DNA of 64,000 bases from Branchiostoma floridae. Taxonomy: Eukaryota > Chordata > Leptocardii > Amphioxiformes > Branchiostomatidae. Every line of letters begins with the position of its first letter. The first letter of the stretch is position 1. The stretch spans positions 20,240,553 through 20,304,552 of the forward strand of contig NC_049983.1 of the NCBI RefSeq assembly GCF_000003815.2, in the 5' to 3' direction. The notes under the pieces were generated by a model. It saw nothing but the letters and a program-made list of their open reading frames with translations, was not told the DNA's origin and did not search any database. This document shows positions 12,401 to 24,400 of the stretch, piece by piece. The position numbers and the translations under genes are program-made.

Positions 12401-14716
12401 GGCATGTCAAGAGCTACAGACTTCTCTACGGAGATACAGAGAACGGTCTGTCGATGTACAGAGAGACTGGGAGCAACAGTAGCAAGGTATTAGAGACATG
12501 TGACTTTCTATATCAAGGACCTTGAGTTAGTTGTAGAGTTTTGTCTTTTTCACAGACTACGTACAGATTTTTTAAAGATTTCTAGACTTTTCAGATCATA
12601 TCATTGGCATAATTTTGACGATTTTTTCATCGTCCTCTTTAGGTCTTTGATGCGAATTCTGACGGTACGACGGTGGTTACCAACGGCCTTGATGTGCCGT
12701 TTATCACGTCCATCTTACGAGTGAACCCACAAGACTTTAAGGGGACTTTGATACGTCTCCGTATGGAGGTGCTGGGGTGTGGAGGTAAGGGCATATTTGA
12801 TCTGATTGATGTTGACAGTGTGGATACCGTTGCAAGCTACTCGCATCACCTTGACTGCCGTTCTGTATGTTCTATTGTTAGTGTTGTCCATCAAAGGTAA
12901 ATACCATTGTCTTCTTCCCCCAGACGTTGTACCTTCAGCATCAACCCAGTCAGCTGGACTGACAACACAGAGTGCGTATACATCAGCTGCCTTATCCACA
13001 TCGCGGACAGTAACGACAGACGACGTGTCAACAGTTTCTCAAACTACATCTGCTCTGTCGACAACTGGCAAATCATCCACACAGCCTACAGTCGCAACAA
13101 CATCTGCAACAACTCAGCTAACTTTTCTTCCATCTACACAATCGGTCGCTCTCGGTCAGAGTTCAACTGCTTTGACGACAACCACATTACCAGTTTCTCC
13201 GACTACCCCAAGGACAATTGCACCTCCAGTTGAAACAACGACGGTAATTGTAGAAACAACAACGGCTGGGACAACAACAGTACCACCTCCAACAACTACA
13301 GCAACAGTGCCAACGCAAACATCACCCATAGTAGTAACGACAGATACAACAACAGCAGCACATCCAACAACTGCGGAAACACCGGCAAAACCAACGACAC
13401 CCAAGCTAGAAACGACAGCTACAACAAAAGTGACAACACTGCCTCCCATAGCGACAACAGTAGCTACACGAATGGTGGAAACGTCACAAACGATCACATT
13501 GCCAACGTCCGTCAATAAAATGACAACGGGAGTTTCAACATCAACGACAAGGGCGACCAACGCACCACTTCTTGTAAAAACTACAAAACCTGACGACTTG
13601 ATCAAGACAACGAAAAGTAGTACTCCTAAGCACACTACAGCGGCTAAAGAGGGTGACAAAGAAGCACAAACAGGCGACAGTGGAGGAGGAGGTAACACCG
13701 CGGTGTTCGCTGCTGCAGGAGCCGCAGGAGGAGTAGCGGTCCTGGTCGGAGTGGGAGTCACTGTCTTCATCTGCAGAAGACGCAAAATGTAACTATCAAT
13801 GTCTATTGATAAAATTATCTCACTGTTCTATTGGTCAGTGCAAATTACAGCTTTATTGTTGTATTAGACTCATATCAGATAAATAACATAGTCACTGATA
13901 TATGGGCCATAGAGTTGACATATAAAAGCTTACAAAGCTTAAATGTCATGCTAATGGTTTGTAATATTCTTGATAGGGATTACAACTAGCATAGATGCTC
14001 ATCGACCTACAGCATTACATCGTGCTATATGTTATTCTTACAGGAATCCCGAGGCCTCTGGTGTACCCATGCAACGACTAGATGCGAGCAACGCTCACAA
14101 CACGTAAGTCACTTTTTGGAATTCGAAACCGTTTCATTTGTGTATACAGATTACAGTATGTACTGGACAGGTACCGGTAGTCATACGAGTGCAGTGCTGC
14201 AATTCCTAACTGTAACTCTACTGAAGCAATATTGTGTCTTGTCAGCTTGAGAACCAAGTTTGCGCTTGTGCAAAGAGCATCTATACTTCGTTGCATATGC
14301 ATGTTGTATGCCACAATTTCAATACGTGTAGCACAAAAGTTTATTGTTTTTTTTTTGTGTCTTCAGAGATCATTCGAGTACTGATGTCGAGATAGAGAAT
14401 CCCCTCTATGGCGCGTAAGTCCATTTTTTTTGCTTCTGGCATTAATGTAACTATGTATAAATAAGCAACGTTATAAATATGGTTACCTTCGCCAAGAAGG
14501 CTATATTTTTGGTAGCGTGTGTTTGTTTGCATGTTTCAGATTTTTTTTCTGGTATTCTTAGAGAGGATTGTGAGTTCTAGTATAACCTAACTTGAATCAG
14601 ATCTATGCAGGAGAGATATTTGCACACTTCCTGTGAAAAGTTGTATTTTTGTCTGACCTTTCAGAATGGACGGGATCAATGCGCTGGGAATCAACGTGAC
14701 TGACAGCTCTGCATGA
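6418..14716 (+). CDS. Receptor gene B: SP-CUB-EGF(5)-[F5/8C-EGF]2-F5/8C-mucin-TM-NPLY tail
   Basis: Nineteen coding exons join in phase to 1217 codons: 6418-6481 (signal peptide [20 protein letters not shown]), 8177-8569 (CUB), EGF 8799-8909, 9024-9143, 9258-9377, 9492-9611, 9726-9845, F5/8C 10122-10432 + 10590-10731, EGF 10925-11035, F5/8C 11145-11455 + 11637-11778, EGF 11910-12020, F5/8C 12176-12486 + 12643-12784, mucin+TM 12924-13788, tail 14044-14103, 14367-14414, 14665-14716. Approximate residues: CUB 22-152, EGF1-5 153-349, discoidin 350-500, 538-688 and 726-876, stalk 877-1130, TM 1135-1159. EGFs have six cysteines and the CxNxxDxFxC pattern of the hydroxylated/Ca-binding class. The tail has ENPLYGA, an NPxY motif. 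All extracellular modules sit between phase-1 introns. CUB+discoidin recalls neuropilin/DCBLD and EGF+discoidin recalls MFG-E8/EDIL3, but the order and mucin stalk match neither. Function as an engulfment, adhesion or pattern-recognition receptor is inference. Confidence 0.9.
6482..8176. other. Intron 1 of receptor gene B
   Basis: The 1.7-kb intron separating the signal peptide from the CUB exon. It is AT-rich with no clear transposon. Its last 150 bp hold a coding-like stretch on the minus strand (8020-8139), listed separately. Confidence 0.6.
8020..8139 (-). other. Coding-like fragment, tyrosine-rich, antisense in intron 1 of gene B
   Basis: The minus strand reads an open, balanced-composition peptide of about 39 residues with Tyr clusters ([19 protein letters not shown]) that ends at AGGTGA, i.e. 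either a stop or an AG|GTGAAG splice donor. It may be a stray or exapted exon of another receptor's cytoplasmic tail, or chance. No partner exon was found nearby. Confidence 0.2.
9024..9845 (+). repeat. Tandem duplication of an EGF exon with its intron (234-bp unit, four copies)
   Basis: EGF exons start at 9024, 9258, 9492 and 9726, exactly 234 bp apart. The 120-bp exons and the 114-bp introns between them are nearly identical, differing by scattered single bases (for example TNAGT versus TNVGT in the encoded loop). Homology in the introns shows recent duplication of genomic units, not selection on protein alone. The last copy loses intron similarity after its donor. Confidence 0.95.
12924..13788 (+). 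other. Mucin-stalk and transmembrane exon of receptor gene B
   Basis: One 865-bp exon encodes about 250 residues of Thr/Ser/Pro stalk, a Gly-Gly-Gly-Gly-Asn linker, the TM helix and a CRRRKM stop-transfer. The region from [12 protein letters not shown] through the TM is nearly identical to gene A at DNA level, while the stalks have diverged. This points to selection or gene conversion on the membrane segment. Confidence 0.85.
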
Positions 14717-15155
14717 CGATTTCTTAATACAGTAAATACCTCAAGGAAATCCACACACAAGTTTTGTTATGACTACGACTTACCCGAAAGACATCGGTCG
14801 TTAAGTGAAACCGTCATGCCATTTGGGGCTAACGGTTTATTTTAAGTACGTAATAGATGCAGATTTTAGACATGCCTTAGAGGCGTTGCCAAAAAACGCA
14901 ACGCATTTTTTTACAATATCATTTACATCACCCAGTACATGTGTTAAGCACAGAGAAAAATATTCCTGCAATGTCAGATTCCGTGCTTGTAAATTCATTT
15001 AGGTCCGAGACTTTTTCAATGATTACAGTGTTTAGAAAATTTGTTATAGGCTTTACAAATATGAAACCAAAGACATATACAGCAAACAGTGCAACTGATT
15101 ACCATTGTATGTACATAGCCATGCTTCATCTAAGTGTAAATAACGTACAGAAGAA

Positions 15156-15161
15156 AATAAA
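15156..15161 (+). terminator. Poly(A) signal of receptor gene B
   Basis: AATAAA about 440 bp after the stop codon, followed by T-rich sequence. It lies only about 180 bp from the poly(A) signal of convergent PPP4R2. Confidence 0.55.
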
Positions 15162-15337
15162 ATGCCTGCATGTAATTTTCTTGTCAAAATAATGGTGTAC
15201 TCGGTAATTTGCATGTTAATAGGATAACGTGCTAAACCAACATTAACGTTGAGACAAAAAATTGTCTTGATTTGTCTTGATTATGGGTAAAATAAATACA
15301 GACACAAAGGACACTGTTATTATCTAAAAACAAATCC

Positions 15338-15343
15338 TTTATT
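15338..15343 (-). terminator. Distal poly(A) signal candidate of PPP4R2
   Basis: TTTATT on the plus strand reads AATAAA on the minus strand. Use of it would give PPP4R2 a ~3.1-kb 3' UTR. Other TTTATT hexamers (for example 15967-15972) could serve nearer ends. Confidence 0.45.
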
Positions 15344-18300
15344 TGACAACTCTCCACTACAAGGATTGAACATAAAATAGTTTTGATCTTTCACAGTCAC
15401 AAGATGGAAATCCAGCTGCCCGGGGGCAGTACAACTTTCATGGGTCACGGCCGGATTTGTGATCCGAAATAACATAAAGTTAAGCATGAGTGCAATATCT
15501 GTTTGCTTTTAATTACACATTTTGTATTGGCAAGTGCATAAATAGAATGATCTGCTAGAGGGCGCTCCAAGCTGATGTACAGCCTAGCGATAATGGCCAA
15601 AAAACAAAATACTTAGTATTGAAAATACAAGATGAAACTGCCAACTTTGAAGGGAAATCACCTGCAACATTGTGAAGAAACATCTTAAATATAAAGCAAG
15701 ACATCTCAGATAATATACCTTGAAAACTTGAGTCCAAGAAGGACTATGTCCTGAATACATGTACTGGGCATTGCAATAAACATGGCAACCTGTGTGTTTC
15801 CTAAAAACAAAAGCTAAAATGAGCTAGCCTATCAGCGCGACAACTTGTTTAGTATTCTGGAATAACAAAGGAAGCATAAAATTGACATTGAAAGTGGGTG
15901 ACTACGTTACACAAATATAATGGCAAGCCTAGAAAGCAAAAACAACAAAACCTCTAACAATGGACATTTATTCAAATCATTTAGTATGTCCAAGTAATAA
16001 TTTCCTAATTCAGAATTCATATTATCACAATACACATACAATGGAATGCAACACTAATTAATAACCTTCTTACCTATGAAATACATTGTTTTGCACTGTG
16101 GCATGATTCCACATCAAAATTGGATGAAATATTATACAGTCACAGATGACACATTTTCATAGCCTAGGTACCATCCTCCAGCTGGCTCTCCCATGGTAAC
16201 CATGGTAGCTATGGAGGATAGTACCAAGGCTAACATTTTCATAGACACACAAGTTCTATGTTCTCAGCCCAACAATACTCTAGCTGCTTGTGTTGCATAC
16301 ATAAGTGTGGGGGAGCTTTCTTCTTCTTTGCTCAAGTTTTCTTTTTATAACAGAATACACTGTACACCTTGAGAGGAAAGTGTGTCCATTTGGTGGGGAG
16401 GGGAGTCAGACCTTTTCCTCATGGTTAGGGGCCTCACTATTAAAGGGGAAACATTTGCAGGTATTCAAATGAGCAGTGCTTTTAAGTTTGTGGTTGTAAC
16501 TGCCATGTAGGGTTTAATGTTTAAGATGAACCGTTTGTGGCAGTTTTGATTTTGCAGCAAACATGTAACCATGAAAAACACAAACATAAACCCACCATGA
16601 ATATTTCCCCCTCTACAGTAGATATTTGTCTGACATTAATTTCTGTCCCCTGAAAATGGGCAAGACAACAACTTAAGTATCCAATGACATCATTAATACA
16701 AAAAGAAGATGTGAGAAATCTCCGGGCAGCTCTAAAATCCTGTGTACAGAACCTCAACCCTATAACATAATAACCAACAGCCACTGGTCTTGGATACCAA
16801 TAGAAAAGTGCACATATATAAGCATTCCTCTCTCCCACTGCCAACACTCAAAGCAACTTTGATGAGTCCATCATTGTAGTAGAGTAATGAAATATCCAGA
16901 TGTATGTAGATGCAAACTTAACAACCATATATACTGATTTTGTATGAAATGATTGTTTTGGAACATGTTCTGTAGTACAGTGGTAATGCACTGGAATCAC
17001 ATATTTGCAGTGTTAGCGAAAATTTGGCGAAAATAAAACCACCACAGATGTTTCAAGATTTACAGTACAATTGCCAGGGTATGTATGTATGCCAGGGTAA
17101 CCTACATGCATCCCATATCAAGGGCTTACATTACATCATAAACACAGAGAGGATGACTTCGCACAACTCTGCATGAAGCATCAAGTGTATGTCACTTGCA
17201 CATAGTCAACATTTATGCGCACACATTAGAATAGAACTGTCTGTGATCATACACATTTCAGACCATACCATCTTAATAGTCTTTGGTTTTGGATCAACAA
17301 AACTAGGAGAGGTCAGATGTGGCTACTGTGGTGAGTATAAATACCTTCTTCTATTGAATTGACAGTTTTTCTTGGTCTGCAAGGGCAATCTTTAAGACAT
17401 TACTTGTTAAAAGAAAGAGAACAAACATCAGAATGGTTCCACCCCTGAGGTGTTGCCAAAACAGTATGGTATCAAGCATCCCAGAAACAACAGGACAGTG
17501 TGATGGTTGGACAAGGGAACTGCAGATAATTTCCATAGACAATCCATGTACATGCCATGTAGTTTGGGTACATTAACCTTTCCCAAATCGCAGCTGTCTT
17601 CAGAAATCATGGATAACTCAAAGTGAAACGAAGATTTCTATAAGCTCTGGTCTTCGGGACAACCATGGCATTCAGAAGCTGTGATTCATCAGACACCTGC
17701 TGTCACACAGAGTTCACACATATTGATGCTTTTCTTGTGAATTTTGGAAGTCTTACTCTTAGACAATGCAATGGCCTTCATGCTAATTTGCACAGCCCTT
17801 AGAGAACAATGAACAGCATTTAGACATGTCAATCTTCACTTTGCTTCTTATGGCCACAGACGTACATTGTTGGAAGGTTTCAATCCCTGTGAGCATACCT
17901 ATGCTAACTGTGCCACTAGAGCACAGTTTGTCTGAATAGTTGAAAGAGGGGCAGTTGCTGCATAGCTCTAGTTTCATTGCATCTAATTCCTAAAACCAAC
18001 AAGGGCAAATGGGGCAACATACCACATGTGACATCGTTTCTTAGATAGATACACACAGAGGTCCTGCTTAGTTTGAAACAGCAGACCATGTTAAGTTACA
18101 ACACAACTTGTCTATATGTACACTGTTTTTTTTAACCACAAAGTTTATCCACTACAATTGCATTATTATAAGGCTGGAAGTGAAGTTGCCATAGCCACAC
18201 TACTCACAGCTGTACCCCAAGTCCCCTCCGAATATGAAATCTACAGCTATCATATATCTGACACATAATTTGATACCTTTGCCATGACAACATTATGGCC

Positions 18301-18414
18301 AGCTGGTACTCTACAGCCATTGGACAGTACCTTTAATGACATCATCTTCAGACCAGCCAATCAACACAAACTACCTAGGGTGACCTCAGAGCTTTCCACA
18401 TCACCATGGCAACC
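15344..18414 (-). other. Probable 3' UTR and flank of PPP4R2
   Basis: Three kilobases without a supportable coding exon on either strand. The short open frames here lack codon structure or homology. Contains one small foldback element (16161-16232). Confidence 0.5.
16161..16232. mobile_element. Miniature foldback element with flanking direct repeats
   Basis: Arms of about 20 bp (16161-16180 and 16212-16231, roughly three mismatches) pair around a CCATGG-rich centre. The identical 10-mer ACATTTTCAT lies at 16151-16160 and 16233-16242, as expected for a target-site duplication. Confidence 0.6.
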
Positions 18415-21400
18415 TCAGTCTTGTTCCATTGGCTCCTCAACATCCTCTGCCTTCTGCTCTTCTGAACTCTCCTCTGATTGGCTGGCAGGGGTTTCCGGTT
18501 CACTGCTGGGTTCCGGTTTGTTGGCAGCCTGGTCATGTGATGCAGTGGTCTGCTCTGATTGGTCGCTAGGCTGAGCTTCTTCTATCCTTCTGATTTTACG
18601 AGGGGATCCTGAAAGTGATACCAAAATTGTTAGAATGGTTATGTGAAAATTATGGACAAACAAGAATGTTCCAGAAGCTCAAAATCTAGAAAATGAAAAG
18701 TAAATATGCTGAGTAGAACCGTTTAACTTTTTAAAAGGGGTTCTAACAAATGCCCTGTGGCCATGACCAGCTCACCTGAATCCTCATGATCCTCTTCTAG
18801 AACCTCAGCTGACCTTGTACACGCTCTAGTTGGCCTTGTGCAGGGCTCTGGCTCACTTCCCTTGTCCTCCGGACTAGTGCTGGAGTCTGCCGAGGCTGCT
18901 GCTGGCTCTGTGGTGTCCCTGGGTTCTGCTGACTCCGCACATGGCAACGCCTCCGTGGGTTCCACAGGAAACATCGCCTCCACGGAGCTGGATGCTGCTT
19001 CTGTGGATTGACATGGTTCTGTGGAGAATGTCGTCTCTGCGGAGCTTCCTGTTTCTGTTGGATTGCAGTCCGGAGCTGAGGTAGGTGTGTCGTCCGACAG
19101 GGAGCTCTCTGAGGAATCTTCTGAAGTGGAACTGTCTGACGGTGCACTGTCCTCCCCGCCCATGTCATCCGCTATCCTACTTCTGTCTTCTAACTGTTCT
19201 GTATATGTGCTGTTCTGTAAACTGTTGTCCTCTTTGTCTACGGTTGTTTCCCCTGACCGGTTGTGTGACTCTCCCCCGTTCGTCCCCGTAGTGTGGTCTG
19301 TGACGGGACTTGATGGACTTGTCGTGTCGGAGATGTCGTTACAGACAGAGGGAGAGGCCCCGAGACTTGGTGTTTCTAAGTGATCGTGGTCAGGGGGAGG
19401 GAAGGGGGGAAGGGGAGAGGCACCGGCAGCGATTGGAGAAAGATGAGGGGCGGGGCACGGTGGGGGTGGCATGGCAACAGATCTGGAAAACAGAACACCA
19501 AAAGTTGTTCATGTACTCATAGTTCCTTATTTGTTTTTGTTTTTTTACTATAAAGTGTGTTTGTGACAGAAAATTTACAACAATGTTAGAAATTTGATGT
19601 GCCACTATGAGTAGGGTTTATCATTTTCTATTTCAATATGATATATTCATTTGTAACTAAACAATCTGGTCTTTGACACAAGTAACCATTCCAATAAATC
19701 TTTCACTTGGAGGTTTAAAACTTTGCCTTTCAGAGTTAAAGTTCTTACAGGCTGTCTGCTCCATCTTGAGAGGCGATCCCGTTCACCAGTTTGTCACCGC
19801 CAGCTGACAGACGTCTGCTGTTGGGTAGTAAAGAGAACTTGTCAACCACCAGTAACTACACAATGACTCTGACTACAGTCATGTACACTACGACATCTAT
19901 TTCTATCTTCTATAACATTACAGTCTATGGCATTAGTCCCATGTTTGTGTTTTTTACAATATTGATCAACAGATTTTTAAGCAATTCATCAAGGCATATA
20001 GAGTATGTGACAAAACATTTACCTTGCACCTCCATGGACTGTACTGACAACCAGCACGTTCTGGATTGCGATAAGAAGAACATGTATGGATTACATACAT
20101 TAGAAACTGTAGGAGTCTTTCTTAAAGACTCTTTTTTTCTGTATACATCTTCTCACAGGGGACATGGGCATGATTCATTAGACAATTGGGCGACTCATTA
20201 GACAATTAGATACATTTGCCCCTGAGAGACACAATGATGTCATGACATACCTAATCATTATACAACTTAAAAGTCGAACTGAATACTCTCATTCTTCATC
20301 ACTAATATTACCCGATTTCTAGACTGTTTTGGTAAATTTACAGGTCACTGACCTCAAAAATAAGGTTAACTTTCTCTAATGATTGTGTGCTTTACTTCTA
20401 ATGAAACTTGACAGGGTCAGGCTTCCAGCTGTAATTGGAGAACTATGACTTGGTTAATGGTGGAAACACAAGCATCTTTCTACCCTCTGGCAATAGGCAT
20501 TCTAAGTAACCACAATGTGTAATTACATATACACCATACAAGCACATGAAATACAACTTTTCTTTTTCTATCCCTTCTAAATCTGTTTAACAAAGCTCTT
20601 ATTTTACCAACAATCAATTCAAGACATAAATTTCTTATCTATCAATGTGAATCATATCTTATGGAGCAAAGGTCAATGACCTAGCACAAAAGGGTGAGGC
20701 CCCACTGGTGTAAATAGGTCATGTCCCAAAAACTGGTTTGTGTGGCTTTCTACACCATTACTCAATACTTAAACTAATAAACAACAAAGGGAAATGACAA
20801 AATGGACAGATAGCATAATTCAAAGGGCATGATTGGTCACAATATTACAATGTCACAAATTATGTGACTTGAAAATTAGGTAGGGCCAGTGAAAATATTA
20901 CAATCTGAATCATGGTATATATTCCTAAGGTCTCCTCCACAGAATGTCTGAAACATCATATTTGTGAAACATCATTATGTATGCCCTAAATCTTGTTAAA
21001 AACAAAAGGACACTGTGAAATATCTAGCAAACAATAAACACACACACAGGTATCTTATTGTTAAATTCATAACTGATAATTTGTAATACACAAATTGACA
21101 TGTAGTAATTAATCATTGACACCTGTTAAAGCTGCATGTCTTTCTGATAAATGCACCTGTACAAACAGTCTCTTGTGTGGTACATTTGTACCAAGGATTT
21201 CCATAGAAAATGCAACATCAGATGATACCAATGTTTAAAAGCCAACAGTATTAACGTTACTGTAAGTGGCATCCCTGTACGGAAGACCTTTATAAAGGAC
21301 ATTAATGGTTTTCCTTATAAATAGGACATACAAAGTGAACTGTGCAAGAAAAAGCATACCTTCTCCACACCCCTCAGGAACTTGTCACTTCTCTTGTAAT

Positions 21401-24400
21401 GCTTCTTTGGGTCTGTGACAAGCTCACACAATCTCTGCATGGTGAAGGGTGGACTGTACAAAACAAACAAGCCATTTTTCATGCATGATCAAACAATGTC
21501 TCAATGCATATATCACATTTTGTATATTTCCTACTTATAATATGTACACAAGGTAAAATGTTGCATACACAAATAAACCCTGACATAGTTCAACGTCAGG
21601 ACTACAATACTAGTATATCTTATTGCTTTGTCTAAGAATTTGTGGTTGCCTTATGTGGGTCACATACCTTAGAGTTAGACCTTTCTGATAGAGACCTGGT
21701 TGTCCTAGGAACCAAGTCCAACTACAATGCTAGTAGGTCATTACTCAAACAGCAACAACTACATAAAGCTTTTTGTCTATCATAATATAGTTATGTGTGT
21801 GAGCTGCCAGAAACAAAAGCAAATACGGTCAACATTAAAATTTTTAGTCATCCTGGTGACTTCATGACATTATCAATTTCTCTCCTGCATGACTACTGTT
21901 CTACAGAATTGTTTCAGCAGCGAATTTGGAACAACATGAAAATCTTCCATTTCCCTCCTAGTCCTACTCTTACCTCTTACCACAGCAAATGTAAATGTGT
22001 TTATAGTATACCTACCCAGTGAAACTTTCGATGATGCTGACAACTCTCTCCCTCATCTCCTCGTACGAGAGGTTTTCCACGTTGGGCGTCGGCGGTCCGT
22101 CGACCTTGGGCGCCTCCTCGTTGAACTCCTGCATGACCTTCTCCAGCTTGAGGAGAAACACCGGCTTCAGTCTGTTCCAGGGGTATCTGAAACACAGCCA
22201 GAAAATCAGTCACTAGAAACACCGGCTTCAGTCTGTTCCAGGGGTATCTGAAACACAGCCAGAAAATCAGTCACTAGAAACACTGGCTTCAGTCTGTTCC
22301 AGGGGTATCTGAAACACAGCCAGAAAATCAGTCACTAGAAACACTGGCTTCAGTCTGTTCCAGGGGTATCTGAAACACAGCCAGAAAATCAGTCATTAGA
22401 AACACCGGCTTCAGTCTGTTCCAGGGGTATCTGAAACACAGCCAGAAAATCAGTCACTAGAAACACCGGCTTCAGTCTGTTCCAGGGGTATCTGAAACAC
22501 AGCCAGAAAATCAGTCATTAGAAACACCGGCTTCAGTCTGTTCCAGGGGTATCTGAAACACAGCCAGAAAATCAGTCATTAGAAACACCGGCTTCAGTCT
22601 GTTCCAGGGGTATCTGAAACACAGCCAGAAAATCAGTCACTAGAAACACCGGCTTCAGTCTGTTCCAGGGGTATCTGAAACACAGCCAGAAAATCAGTCA
22701 CTAGAAACACCGGCTTCAGTCTGTTCCAGGGATATCTGAAACACAGCCAGAAAATCGGACACTAGAAACATGTTTACCCGACTGGCATGGACAGCTAAGT
22801 CATATTGTAAATGTACCCACCGAGATAGGTTGAACATTTTGATACTTGCAATTGCAAAACTTCTATGGTCAAACTTGGTCTAAAACTATTGTGTTGTATA
22901 CATGAAGATGGGATTTTAATTCCAATGGACGTCGGATACAACACTGTAAAGCCTGTGTGGGATAGTTTGGCATGTTACCTGCAACAGTGTACAACAAAGC
23001 ATTTCAAGGCTATCAGCCACAGGAACCAAATATTGTATTAGATAATGTTTATTATTCCATACTGTTATTACTGGCATTGATAATTGCCTGTGAAATTGGT
23101 ACCAGAGTGGCACAGTTTCAAACTTTGGTGGCCTCTTGCCAACTTCAAGTTCCAGATATGTACTTTGATTTGAAAGCTGCAGGTTCTTGGATCTAAGTTT
23201 AGACTTGACTTATACTTTTACATGGCATGCAAGTTGTATCCTGGGCCTGGCTAAAGGAGTGTGGAATAACATTGCCAAAACAAGGCCCAAAATACCCCTT
23301 AGGCCTTTGCAACCTGCAATGTGCAGGACTTTTCTTGTACAGTTACGGACGCCTTCCATTTTAGCGAGTAACAAATGTTAGCCTTGGTTTTGACGAAATA
23401 TCTTCACACAACAAAGTTTGCCACTTGGAGGGGTTTTGAGAAGCTCTCTATCTCTTTTTCAACCCAGCAGATCTTGACTTATATTCTCTTGTCATGTGAC
23501 TGGTGACGTTGATTAGTTACCATGTGACAACACACAGTTATAAACAGGTCCGAGATAGTGATGCCTTCTGTCTAGGATAAGGGTGATAGTCTGGGGATGT
23601 GAATTGCCTTAACTATGCTTTTATGAATAAAATACTAGTTTTAGTAGTAACATCATAATTACCAGTATACTAGAATATTAAATGTGAGTTGCAGTTAGGG
23701 CAGGTTCAGTGGCTTCTTTACAATTCCTGGCAATTGTAAAATTTACTGTACGTAACAGGAATCTGTACTTAAAGCCCTAATAATACCTCTTGTAATAAAA
23801 GTTGTATACTTGCTCCAGGAAACAATCTTCAACAATCAACAAAATATGGGTATGGGAGAATTGGGCATTTTAAAAACGTATCGTAATCTCTTACGTATGC
23901 CTACTTCAAGTTGTACTACATGTATTTCTTCCATGATACTATGAAGATGATCAAGATACAGTCTTCTGGTGGTTCAATGATTTGTTGGTTCTAAACGGTG
24001 CAATGGCCGAGTGGGTAGGATGTTCGCCTTGCATTCTGTAGGTCGAGACTCAGACGTGAGTTTGATCCCCGATTCCCCGGCCTAGTCATACCAATGACTT
24101 TTATTTAAAAATGATACATGCTGCTTTCTCTGCTGAGCACTCAGCACTAAAGAGGAAGCTTATACTAAGTTGTAGGAGCTCAACTTAAATACATACCACT
24201 ACCTGCAGACTAGCCCCATGCTGTAGTGGCCTGCACAAATGTGTGGCCCAAGGCCTACAGAAATGGCAATGGGCGCCGCTAATGAGCATCTGTTACAGAT
24301 GTATGACCAACTTTAATAATAATATCAGGTGTATTTGCAGCCAGTAGGTACCCAATGTGTTGAGTAATGAGGCTGGTTAACATGGTCAAGGCACCAGTAC

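Noticed and set aside
18284-19383. Plus-strand open frames at 18284-18574 and 19021-19383
   Set aside because: They are antisense shadows of the low-complexity Ser/Glu-rich exons of PPP4R2, whose frame, splice phases and EPMEQD end are decisive.
22155-22770. Regular repeat array resembling a CRISPR locus
   Set aside because: There are no unique spacers: the whole 61-bp unit repeats, and it is derived from the adjacent exon border in a eukaryotic gene.
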